This document shows, piece by piece, positions 1 through 5,092 of a DNA stretch of 5,092 nucleotides. The position numbers were made by a program, and so were the translations under genes. Source of the DNA: Chloroflexota bacterium (GTDB taxonomy: Bacteria > Chloroflexota > Anaerolineae > Anaerolineales > Villigracilaceae); assembly GCA_021796315.1 (NCBI GenBank), contig JAJYOH010000465.1, forward strand, positions 1 through 5,092, in the 5' to 3' direction. The notes under the pieces are model-generated. The model was not told where the DNA came from. It saw only the letters and a list, made by a program, of their open reading frames with translations, and did no database searches. Every line of letters begins with the position of its first letter. Positions within the stretch are counted from its first letter, which is position 1.

Positions 1-1
1 G

Positions 2-1318
2 GCGGACGGCAACACTGCCGCGGCGCTCGGCTCCATTTTTGGCGGTGTGCAATTCGCGGCATGGTATCCAATCACACCGGCCACCAGCCTCGCCGAAGCG
101 TTGAACGATTATCTGCCCCAACTCCGCCAGCGCCAAGACGGCAAACACACTTACGCCGTCGTCCAGGCAGAAGATGAACTGGCCGCAATCGGTATGTCCA
201 TCGGCGCAGGCTGGAGCGGACTTCGTTCCATGACTTCCACATCCGGCCCGGGCTTGAGCTTGATGACCGAGTTCGCAGGCCTGGCTTATTATTCCGAAGT
301 TCCGGTCGTGATCTGGGACGTGACCCGCATCGGCCCTTCGACCGGTTTGCCGACGCGCACATCCCAGGGCGACTTGACCTTCGTGGCCTTCATCGGTCAC
401 GGCGATTCTCAATCCGTTATTTTGCTGCCCGGCGGCGTGGACGAATGCTTCGAGTTCGGCTGGAAGGCTTTCGATATTGCCGAGCGTTTGCAGACTCCGG
501 TCTTTGTGTTGAGCGATCTCGACATGGGTATGAACCAGTGGATGAGCAAGCCATTCCAATATCCAAATACGCCGATGGATCGCGGCAAAGTTTTATGGGA
601 GAAAGATCTCGAAGAGATCAAAGGCAGCTGGGGACGTTATCTCGATAAGGACGGTGACGGCATTACCTATCGCACCGTGCCAGGCAATAAGAGTCCGTTG
701 AGTTCATACTTCACACGCGGCACAGGTCACGATGAATATGCCAAGTACAGCGAAGAAGCTCCGGTCTGGCTGAAAAATATGGACAGACTCAAGAAGAAAT
801 ACGAGACTGCCAAGCAATACATCCCCGCGCCGGTTCTGCATAAAATGAACGGAGCGACGGTTGGCATCATCGCCTTCGGCTCGACCGAGGCCGCGGTGCT
901 CGAAGCTCGACATCAACTTGCAACTGAGCATGGAATAAAAACGGATTTCCTACGCGTGCGCGCCATGCCCTTCACGGACGAGGTCACGGCTTTCATTAAA
1001 AAGTATGATCAGATCTTCGTAGTTGAAATGAACCGCGATGGTCAGATGGATCAATTGCTAAAAATGGATTATCCCGAATACGGCACACGCTTCAAATCTG
1101 TGGCGTTCGGCGACGGGCTGCCTGCCTCCGCCAGGTGGGTACGCGAAGGAATTTTGGCGAAGTACAAAAATCCGGTAACGGTCAAAGCCATCAGCGTTGC
1201 GAAAAAATCTCCAGCCAAAGAAAAAGTAAAGAAAACGGTGGCCGCTCCCAAGTCGAAGAAAGTTGCGACACACAAGGTCTCGTCCGTAAAGACAAAGACC
1301 AAATCCAAAAGAAAATAA
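2..1318 (+). CDS. korA: 2-oxoacid:ferredoxin oxidoreductase, alpha subunit (5' end missing)
   Basis: With KorB this subunit oxidatively decarboxylates a 2-oxoacid (probably 2-oxoglutarate) to acyl-CoA, reducing ferredoxin in the cytoplasm. The frame is open to the left edge, and the codons before the GTG at 47 encode the conserved GNTAAALG stretch, so 47 is not the true start; 438 residues are visible. Motifs seen: YPITPATS (nt 65-88), the TSTSGPGLSLM segment (nt 233-265), RIGPSTGLPTRTSQGDL (nt 326-376) and TGHDEY (nt 722-739). These are typical of the alpha chain: the pyrimidine-binding domain first, then the transketolase C-terminal-like domain around nt 850-1160. In many relatives a gamma domain is fused ahead of the GNxAxALG motif; here that part would lie outside the window. 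The last ~43 residues are a lysine-rich, low-complexity tail not expected for the family. korB follows after 42 bp, so the two are surely co-transcribed. The family call is firm; the exact 2-oxoacid is inferred. Confidence 0.93.
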   Translation, partial: ADGNTAAALGSIFGGVQFAAWYPITPATSLAEALNDYLPQLRQRQDGKHTYAVVQAEDELAAIGMSIGAGWSGLRSMTSTSGPGLSLMTEFAGLAYYSEVPVVIWDVTRIGPSTGLPTRTSQGDLTFVAFIGHGDSQSVILLPGGVDECFEFGWKAFDIAERLQTPVFVLSDLDMGMNQWMSKPFQYPNTPMDRGKVLWEKDLEEIKGSWGRYLDKDGDGITYRTVPGNKSPLSSYFTRGTGHDEYAKYSEEAPVWLKNMDRLKKKYETAKQYIPAPVLHKMNGATVGIIAFGSTEAAVLEARHQLATEHGIKTDFLRVRAMPFTDEVTAFIKKYDQIFVVEMNRDGQMDQLLKMDYPEYGTRFKSVAFGDGLPASARWVREGILAKYKNPVTVKAISVAKKSPAKEKVKKTVAAPKSKKVATHKVSSVKTKTKSKRK

Positions 1319-1348
1319 ATCCTGATCCGAAAAGTTTAGCGGATAAAC

Positions 1349-1354
1349 AAGGAG
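1349..1354 (+). promoter_or_regulatory. Shine-Dalgarno site of korB
   Basis: AAGGAG lies 6 nt before the ATG at 1361. It fixes the korB start and shows that this organism uses classical ribosome binding sites, at least inside operons. This contrasts with the genes further right, which lack one. Confidence 0.85.
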
Positions 1355-1360
1355 ACTACC

Positions 1361-2416
1361 ATGACTGAAACTCTTCCTATGGCTGGCGTAAATGTACAGG
1401 TAAATCTGGCCGGCCTCACAAAAAATGATTACCGCGGTGCGCCCAGCACGCTCTGCCAGGGCTGCGGCCATAACTCGATTTCGAATCAGATCATCGCCGC
1501 ACTTTATGAAACGAACATTGTGCCAGAGAACGTAGTCAAATTCAGCGGCATCGGTTGTTCGAGCAAATCACCGACCTATTTCATGAACCGTGCGTTCGGC
1601 TTCAACAGCCTGCATGGACGCATGCCGTCCATCGCTACCGGTGCATTGTTTGGCGATCATCACATCAAAGGTTTGGGCGTTTCCGGCGATGGCGACACCG
1701 CCAGCATCGGCATGGGCCAGTTCAAACATATTATGCGCCGCAACGTCAACATGGTTTACATCGTTGAAAACAATGGCGTATACGGACTCACCAAAGGCCA
1801 GTTCTCGGCCACGTCTGAGGTCGGATTGAGCCTCAAGCATCAGGGTGTCAATCAATACATGCCGATTGATATTTGCATGGAAGCGCTCGCTTCCAACGCG
1901 ACCTTCGTGGCGCGCTCTTTCGCGGGCAACCCTAAGCAGGTCAAAGAATTGCTCAAGGCCGCCCTCGCCCACAATGGCACTGCCTTGCTCGACATCATCA
2001 GCCCGTGCGTGACCTTCAACAACCAGGATAATACCTTCCATTCTTATGCCTGGGGCAAGGATCATGAAGAGCCTCTGCACGACATCACGTACATCGCTCC
2101 GCGCAATGAGATCATTCTCGAGCGCGAAATGGAAGAGGGCGAGGTGCGTGAAGTAAGCATGCACGATGGTTCGATCGTGATCCTGAAGAATCTCGATAAA
2201 GGTTACGACCCGGCCAATCGCTTCGAGGCTTTGCGCGTGATGGAAGAGGCAGAGCGCAACAACTGGCTTATCACCGGACTTCTGTATGTGGACACCAGCA
2301 AGCCCGCGCTGACCGATACTTACAACCTGACCAATACGCCGCTCAATCGCCTCGCCGAAGCGGACCTCAGACCGGCTCCCGCCATGATCGACAAGATCAA
2401 CAGCCTGATGTTCTAG
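1361..2416 (+). CDS. korB: 2-oxoacid:ferredoxin oxidoreductase, beta subunit
   Basis: This is the catalytic partner of KorA: it binds thiamine diphosphate and Mg, and carries the 4Fe-4S cluster that passes electrons to ferredoxin. At 351 residues it is within the usual family range. CQGCGH (residues 32-37) supplies Cys32 and Cys35, GIGCS gives Cys66, and SPCVTF gives Cys216. This spacing matches the four cluster ligands known in Sulfolobus 2-oxoacid oxidoreductase. The diphosphate-binding motif starts at GDGDTASIG (109-117) and continues to VENNGVYGLTKGQ (135-147). HGRMPSIATGA (85-95) is the conserved segment before it. The start is the ATG with a clear AAGGAG 6 nt upstream. All key residues are present, so the enzyme should be active. 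A 2-oxoglutarate preference is the likeliest reading, but pyruvate or a broader 2-oxoacid range is possible. Confidence 0.95.
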   Translation: MTETLPMAGVNVQVNLAGLTKNDYRGAPSTLCQGCGHNSISNQIIAALYETNIVPENVVKFSGIGCSSKSPTYFMNRAFGFNSLHGRMPSIATGALFGDHHIKGLGVSGDGDTASIGMGQFKHIMRRNVNMVYIVENNGVYGLTKGQFSATSEVGLSLKHQGVNQYMPIDICMEALASNATFVARSFAGNPKQVKELLKAALAHNGTALLDIISPCVTFNNQDNTFHSYAWGKDHEEPLHDITYIAPRNEIILEREMEEGEVREVSMHDGSIVILKNLDKGYDPANRFEALRVMEEAERNNWLITGLLYVDTSKPALTDTYNLTNTPLNRLAEADLRPAPAMIDKINSLMF

Positions 2417-2480
2417 CCCCCGCCTGCCTCCCCCAAATCCTTTGGATTTGGGGGAGGTGCTGCGTTAGCAGCAGAGGGGG
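2417..2480. repeat. 64-nt structured intergenic element, two hairpins in a possible three-way junction
   Basis: The element begins at the base after the korB stop. An outer CCCCC (2417-2421) can pair with GGGGG (2476-2480). Inside are a perfect 14-bp hairpin (2427-2440 with 2444-2457, loop TTT) and directly after it a 6-bp hairpin TGCTGC/GCAGCA (2458-2463 with 2468-2473, loop GTTA). No T-run follows, so it is not a standard intrinsic terminator, though the first hairpin could pause polymerase or protect the korAB mRNA 3' end. The compact two-hairpin layout resembles dispersed palindromic repeats (REP-like or MITE-like). Only one copy is in this window, so the repeat status is inferred while the structure is directly visible. 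Confidence 0.6.
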
Positions 2481-2481
2481 T

Positions 2482-2487
2482 TATACT
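2482..2487 (+). promoter_or_regulatory. -10-like hexamer just ahead of arfB
   Basis: TATACT matches TATAAT at five of six positions and ends 7 nt before the arfB ATG. Transcription would start at or next to the ATG, giving a leaderless mRNA. No -35 hexamer is recognisable at 16-18 nt; that place is taken by the TGCTGC hairpin DNA. No Shine-Dalgarno sequence lies at normal spacing: the nearest purine run, GAGGGGG, ends 14 nt from the ATG. Confidence 0.45.
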
Positions 2488-2494
2488 TTGGCCC

Positions 2495-2920
2495 ATGATT
2501 GAAATTTCCCCATCTCTAAAAATTGACGAACGCGAGCTGACCTTTGATTACATCCGCGCGGCAGGCCCCGGCGGACAAAATGTCAACAAGGTGGCGACGG
2601 CGGTACAATTGCGTTTTGATATTTGGGAAAATGATTCCCTGCCAATCGATGTCAAAGCACGGCTTGTCAAATTGGCAGGCAAGCGCGTGACAAACGAAGG
2701 CATTCTAATCATCGAAGCGCGTCGCTTTCGGACGCAGGAGCAAAACCGCGCCGATGCCATCGAGCGATTCGTCACGCTCTCACAGAAGTCACTCGAAGCG
2801 CCAAAGCCGCGCAGGAAAACGCGGCCTACTGCCGGGTCGAGAGAGAAGCGATTACAATCCAAGAAGAACCGATCTGAAGTCAAACGGACGCGCGCTAAGA
2901 AGACCTTCGAGTCCGATTAA
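2495..2920 (+). CDS. arfB: Alternative ribosome-rescue factor B (peptidyl-tRNA hydrolase ArfB/YaeJ)
   Basis: ArfB enters ribosomes stalled at the end of broken mRNAs and hydrolyses the peptidyl-tRNA without needing a stop codon or trans-translation. The 141-residue protein has the length of E. coli YaeJ. The catalytic loop AAGPGGQNVNK is at residues 22-32 with GGQ at 26-28, as in YaeJ. The RF-1-like domain runs to about residue 100. The basic tail (about 104-138, PRRKTRPTAGSREKRLQSKK and beyond) is the part that inserts into the empty mRNA channel. It lacks the stop-codon-reading domains of true release factors. The ATG at 2495 matches the family N-terminus, so the start is secure despite the missing ribosome binding site. 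It is separated from korB by the structured element and probably has its own promoter. It ends 47 bp before the next gene on the same strand. Confidence 0.95.
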   Translation: MIEISPSLKIDERELTFDYIRAAGPGGQNVNKVATAVQLRFDIWENDSLPIDVKARLVKLAGKRVTNEGILIIEARRFRTQEQNRADAIERFVTLSQKSLEAPKPRRKTRPTAGSREKRLQSKKNRSEVKRTRAKKTFESD

Positions 2921-2967
2921 TCCTTTGGATCAACGCTTAATAATTCCATTTTGATGGCAGAGGCTAT

Positions 2968-3327
2968 ATGCAGTTAGAAAATCTAAAGACAGAGAATCGC
3001 CAGGCTAGAACACTAGGATTGTGGATATTGTTGATTGGGCTGGTCATCAGCGGCTATTTAGTTTACCTGCCCATTTACGATGTCTTCCAAGGTGAGACAA
3101 CCGTCAGCTACTCGCCTTTTGGGATTTATCTATTCCTGTTCACGTTTTCATCAAGCATGATGCTGGTGCTCTTCGGCGAGCGTGGGCGGGACTTCCTGAC
3201 TCGCAGACTCACGCGCAACTGGCTGACTACCGGTCTGTATGTGTTACTCATCCTGGCAATCGGATATTTCATTCAGGTTAGATTGGATGGATGGTTTACC
3301 GCTCTAGGTATCATAAATAACGGATGA
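2968..3327 (+). CDS. Small three-helix membrane protein, function unknown
   Basis: I do not recognise the family. The 119-residue product has three predicted membrane helices at about residues 16-36, 50-70 and 85-105. The N-terminus (K7, R11, R14) and the loop between helices 2 and 3 (ERGRDFLTRRLTR, 71-83) are positively charged. This predicts an inside N-terminus, an outside first loop (about 38-49) and an outside C-terminus. There is no signal-peptide cleavage site, and no catalytic or metal-binding motif stands out. A weak ribosome binding site, AGAGG (2959-2963), is 4 nt before the ATG. It follows arfB by 47 bp and is the last gene before a strong terminator, so it may be co-transcribed with arfB. 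Coding potential is supported by the clean helix pattern with a positive-inside charge bias; the role is unknown. Confidence 0.75.
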   Translation: MQLENLKTENRQARTLGLWILLIGLVISGYLVYLPIYDVFQGETTVSYSPFGIYLFLFTFSSSMMLVLFGERGRDFLTRRLTRNWLTTGLYVLLILAIGYFIQVRLDGWFTALGIINNG

Positions 3328-3351
3328 AATAATCGCATTTTGAACAGGGCC

Positions 3352-3389
3352 AAGTCCGCCGGGTTTTCAGAACTCGGCGGACTTTTTTT
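3352..3389 (+). terminator. Intrinsic terminator of the rightward block
   Basis: A 14-bp stem with one G-T wobble (3352-3365 with 3371-3384), loop TTCAG, is followed by seven T (3383-3389). It lies 24 bp after the stop of the membrane protein gene. The reverse side has no T-run, so on sequence it works rightward only, although the hairpin may also slow leftward transcription from the convergent lipoprotein gene. Confidence 0.93.
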
Positions 3390-3427
3390 GTAGCGTTTTA
3401 TAATTGGACAAGGTGAGATGTGTATTC

Positions 3428-4150
3428 TTATTTCCAAACAAAGTTCAATGCTTCCTGCAAGGGCAGGTTGATCATCGTAGAAGGCGGATTGGGCTGGCCG
3501 CACGAAACGGTGGGACATTGGCAACTGCCAACTCGAATGTTGCTCGTGCAAGCCAATGAAACATAACCTAATTGCCACATCCCGCTGGCAGATTGGGGCA
3601 AGTAAAAGTAGAAATCACCACTCGCATTGGTTGTAGCGTCATCCCGCGTCTGGCCGTGCACCAAGGCAAAACCGACGCCACCGATCGGGTCGTGATTGAT
3701 ATCTGCCACGCTGCCGTGAATCACCTGTGCATCCGTCGGTTCGATCACGGCCAGCAATCCCATCTCGGCCGGAGCAATGGTCACGAAGGAGACCGAGACC
3801 CAGCCGGCCTGATGGTTGGAGGTTTTGACGAAGAGCCAACCGTCACCGGGCGCGCGGCCGAAAGCCATCAGCGTTTCTTTGTTGCTCATCGTACGAATGG
3901 CAGGAAAAAGCTTCCCCGGATTGGAACGTAAAATCACATTGTCTGCCGCTATATCTACCAACACAGTGCTCGAAACCGGCGCGGATGTTGAAACAGCAAC
4001 CGGGCTTGGTGTCGCGGGCGCGAGCGTCAATGTCGGAATTGGAGTGAGGGTCGGGCTGGCCGGAGCCGCCGGGGTAACAACAACCTGGGGGAGAGATCCA
4101 CAGGCCGCCGCAAATAAGAGCAGCAATGAGAAAAGGGGGGTTAGTTTCAT
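3428..4150 (-). CDS. Lipoprotein with SH3-like and carboxypeptidase-regulatory-like domains
   Basis: Predicted exported, lipid-anchored protein of 240 residues, read leftward. The start was chosen at 4150, which gives a compact type II signal peptide (K2, hydrophobic 6-16) with lipobox AAAC and lipidated Cys17. The frame is open to an ATG at 4192, but that would add 14 polar residues ahead of the signal. After the Cys comes a Pro/Thr/Ala-rich linker (about 19-61). Next is a bacterial SH3-like domain (about 62-126, with NVILRSNPG and GWLFVK) and then a beta-sandwich like carboxypeptidase regulatory domains (about 134-232: GSVADINHDPIGGVGF, then TTNASGDFYF). Four Cys (201, 210, 212, 217) cluster near the end. 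SH3-like domains of this type often bind cell-wall or surface ligands, so a surface-adhesion role is a guess. There is no enzymatic motif. It lies downstream of the metallopeptidase gene on the same strand. Confidence 0.85.
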   Translation of the reverse strand: MKLTPLFSLLLLFAAACGSLPQVVVTPAAPASPTLTPIPTLTLAPATPSPVAVSTSAPVSSTVLVDIAADNVILRSNPGKLFPAIRTMSNKETLMAFGRAPGDGWLFVKTSNHQAGWVSVSFVTIAPAEMGLLAVIEPTDAQVIHGSVADINHDPIGGVGFALVHGQTRDDATTNASGDFYFYLPQSASGMWQLGYVSLACTSNIRVGSCQCPTVSCGQPNPPSTMINLPLQEALNFVWK

Positions 4151-4272
4151 GCCGCCGGTGTAAGAATTTTTATCCACAATTTCAGTCTCCATTTTTCTTA
4201 TTCGGATGATCGGTGTCTTCTTCGCAAGGCGCGCTAAAGGTGTTTTCTTAAAGAAAAAATACCGCTAAATCA

Positions 4273-4944
4273 TCAATCCAATGTCAATAAATGTCCATGG
4301 ACCTTCAACCATTTCACCTTTTCTTTATAATCCGGCATAATCTCTGCGACCCTGCCCCAAAAATCCTTGGAGTGGTTGTGTGCTCGCAGATGGACCAGTT
4401 CATGCGCAACAACATAATCCACCACATCCATGGGCGACATGATGAGCCGCCAGGCAAAACTCAGTGCGCCGCGCGTACTGCACGACCCCCAGCGCGTGCG
4501 CGCAGAGGTGATTTTGATCTGTTTATAGGTAAAACCATATTTTGCCGCATAATGCTCGACCCGCTCCGGAATGATTTGCAGCGCCTGTTCTCGATACCAG
4601 CGCTCAAAGACCGCGCGGGCCTTGGGGTAAGCCGTCCGGGATAGGACAAAGCTCCCATCCAGAAAAAAACGCGGTCTGTGTTGTTCACTAAATGTCAAAG
4701 GATAAAGCCTCCCCAGATACCAGAACCCCTCGCCTTCCACAAATTCCTTTGGCGCAAACTTCGGGTGCGTGGACTTGAATTCTGTCTGCTTTTTGATAAT
4801 CCAACTTTCTTTTTCGTTCACAAAAGCATGAATGAATTCCTGGCTCACCCGGCGAGGAGCGCGCACAACCAACCGTCCATCCCGCTCCACGATCAGAGCG
4901 ATGGATTTGCGTTTACTACGGATGATCTCGTCAATGGTTATCAT
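4273..4944 (-). CDS. YgjP-like zinc metallopeptidase (DUF45, M48-type HExxH)
   Basis: Predicted cytoplasmic metalloprotease of 223 residues, the usual length for the YgjP family. The zinc motif HELVH is at residues 181-185 with E182 catalytic. The third ligand is probably H191 in the family motif NHSKDFW (190-196). The conserved RWGSCS segment is at 151-156, and the N-terminal half (1-100) shows the usual beta-rich start. There is no signal peptide or membrane helix. The biological substrate of this family is not established. The ATG at 4944 fits the family N-terminus; no Shine-Dalgarno is visible, and a TATAAG lies 11 nt before it. Its stop is 122 bp ahead of the chosen lipoprotein start, so co-transcription with that gene is possible but not shown. 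Confidence 0.92.
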   Translation of the reverse strand: MITIDEIIRSKRKSIALIVERDGRLVVRAPRRVSQEFIHAFVNEKESWIIKKQTEFKSTHPKFAPKEFVEGEGFWYLGRLYPLTFSEQHRPRFFLDGSFVLSRTAYPKARAVFERWYREQALQIIPERVEHYAAKYGFTYKQIKITSARTRWGSCSTRGALSFAWRLIMSPMDVVDYVVAHELVHLRAHNHSKDFWGRVAEIMPDYKEKVKWLKVHGHLLTLD

Positions 4945-4955
4945 AATGTTGACAA

Positions 4956-4961
4956 CTTATA
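4956..4961 (-). promoter_or_regulatory. -10-like hexamer for the metallopeptidase gene
   Basis: On the reverse strand TATAAG ends 11 nt before the ATG at 4944, implying a leader of about 5 nt. No good -35 hexamer is seen 15-18 nt upstream (the sequence there is A/T-rich). It is a plausible but weak promoter, in line with the missing ribosome binding site. Confidence 0.35.
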
Positions 4962-4990
4962 ACATGGTTTCTTTTGAAAAATTTGATGGG

Positions 4991-4996
4991 TATAAT
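4991..4996 (+). promoter_or_regulatory. Consensus -10 (TATAAT) of a rightward promoter
   Basis: A perfect TATAAT, with transcription expected to start near 5003. The best -35 candidates at 16-18 nt (TTCTTT, TTTCTT) are poor. An ATG follows 9 nt after the hexamer and a terminator-like hairpin begins about 24 nt after the expected start. The divergent spacing from the metallopeptidase ATG is only about 50 bp. Confidence 0.55.
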
Positions 4997-5005
4997 CGGC
5001 GCATT

Positions 5006-5092
5006 ATGAAAAACAAACATATATTTAACGGTGCAGGATCATCTGCACCGTTTTTTGATTCCTTTGATCTTGCGTCGCCTGCGTCCTTTATT
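5006..5092 (+). CDS. Possible leaderless reading frame, cut by the right edge
   Basis: From the ATG at 5006 the frame stays open for 29 codons to the window end, beginning MKNKHIFNGAGSSAPFF. No ribosome binding site is present, and the expected transcript start is 0-3 nt before the ATG. The frame runs straight through the hairpin and T-run at 5027-5056. It contains five Phe, six Ser and five Ala in 29 residues and matches no family I know. It may be the start of a real gene, a leader peptide, or chance. Twenty-nine open codons are weak evidence alone; the ATG placement against a consensus -10 is the main support. Confidence 0.3.
   Translation, partial: MKNKHIFNGAGSSAPFFDSFDLASPASFI
5027..5056 (+). 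terminator. Promoter-proximal intrinsic terminator or attenuator hairpin
   Basis: A perfect 10-bp stem (AACGGTGCAG at 5027-5036 with CTGCACCGTT at 5043-5052), loop GATCAT, followed by a T run at 5051-5056. This is the textbook layout of a rightward intrinsic terminator. It sits only about 50 nt after the expected start of the promoter at 4991, so it would end a transcript of about 54 nt or control read-through into sequence beyond the window. In the leftward direction the flank is A/T-mixed rather than a T-run, so it is less convincing as a terminator for a gene coming from the right. Confidence 0.75.

Noticed and set aside
47..49. GTG as the start of korA
   Set aside because: The frame is open to the window edge and the codons before the GTG encode the conserved GNTAAALG stretch, so it is internal.
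1568..2164. 198-residue reverse-strand open frame inside korB
   Set aside because: It lies fully antisense to a well-supported korB, has no family signature and no ribosome binding site; it is a by-product of korB codon use.
2427..2457. 14-bp hairpin as a standard korB terminator
   Set aside because: The stem is strong but is followed by TGCTGC and no T-run, so it does not meet the intrinsic terminator pattern; it is described as part of the structured element instead.
2919..2930. AATCCTTTGGAT repeats exactly the tip of the hairpin at 2436-2447, so arfB is flanked by two copies
   Set aside because: A 12-base match within 5 kb is near chance expectation, it is palindromic, and neither the longer stem nor target-site-like flanks are shared.
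3399..3471. TATAAT (3399-3404), an AAGGTG ribosome-site-like sequence (3410-3415) and a 17-codon ORF (3418-3471), rightward into the lipoprotein antisense
   Set aside because: The order is tempting, but there is no -35, the ATG is only 2 nt after the AAGGTG, the peptide is tiny with no features, and the terminator T-run just before makes A/T-rich matches likely by chance.
3572..4163. Two rightward open frames (3572-3931 and 3816-4163) opposite the lipoprotein gene
   Set aside because: The reverse-strand lipoprotein has a signal peptide, lipobox and recognisable domains in order; the forward frames show none of this.
4291..4644. 117-residue rightward open frame
   Set aside because: It is antisense to the metallopeptidase, whose HELVH and RWGSCS motifs establish the real frame.
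4949..4954. TTGACA as a rightward -35 element
   Set aside because: No -10-like hexamer lies 16-18 nt downstream, and the TATAAT at 4991 is 36 nt away, too far for one promoter.

Overview
This window looks like ordinary chromosomal DNA of a free-living bacterium that uses ferredoxin-dependent central metabolism. The best lineage guess is Chloroflexota, Anaerolineae type. That rests on the oxygen-sensitive 2-oxoacid:ferredoxin oxidoreductase pair, a lipoprotein with a Pro/Thr-rich linker followed by an SH3-like domain, and promoters lying very close to start codons. It is inference: no rRNA or other phylogenetic marker is present. I see no tRNA, rRNA, CRISPR array, transposase or phage gene.

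Left part (1-2416, + strand): the 3' part of korA (alpha subunit, running in from the left edge) and a complete korB (beta subunit, binding thiamine diphosphate and a 4Fe-4S cluster). They are 42 bp apart and form one operon. Together they would convert a 2-oxoacid, probably 2-oxoglutarate, plus CoA to acyl-CoA and CO2 while reducing ferredoxin. The KorA C-terminus carries an unusual lysine-rich tail.

Middle (2417-3389, + strand): a compact 64-nt structured element with two adjacent hairpins enclosed by a C5/G5 stem. A -10-like hexamer only 7 nt before the ATG of arfB (codon-independent peptidyl-tRNA hydrolase for stalled ribosomes) follows it. Next comes a small three-helix membrane protein of unknown function, and then a strong intrinsic terminator that closes the rightward block.

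Right part (3428-4944, - strand): a YgjP-like zinc metallopeptidase and, downstream of it, a lipoprotein with an SH3-like and a carboxypeptidase-regulatory-like domain. Both are read leftward and converge on the terminator of the left block.

Right edge (4945-5092): a short divergent promoter region. The rightward promoter has a perfect TATAAT, an ATG 9 nt after it, and a 10-bp GC-rich hairpin with a T6 run about 50 nt into the transcript. This could be a very small RNA, or an attenuator overlapping the start of a leaderless gene cut off by the window edge. It is the least explained part of the window. Most of the window is ordinary, and I do not see a convincing new multi-gene system.
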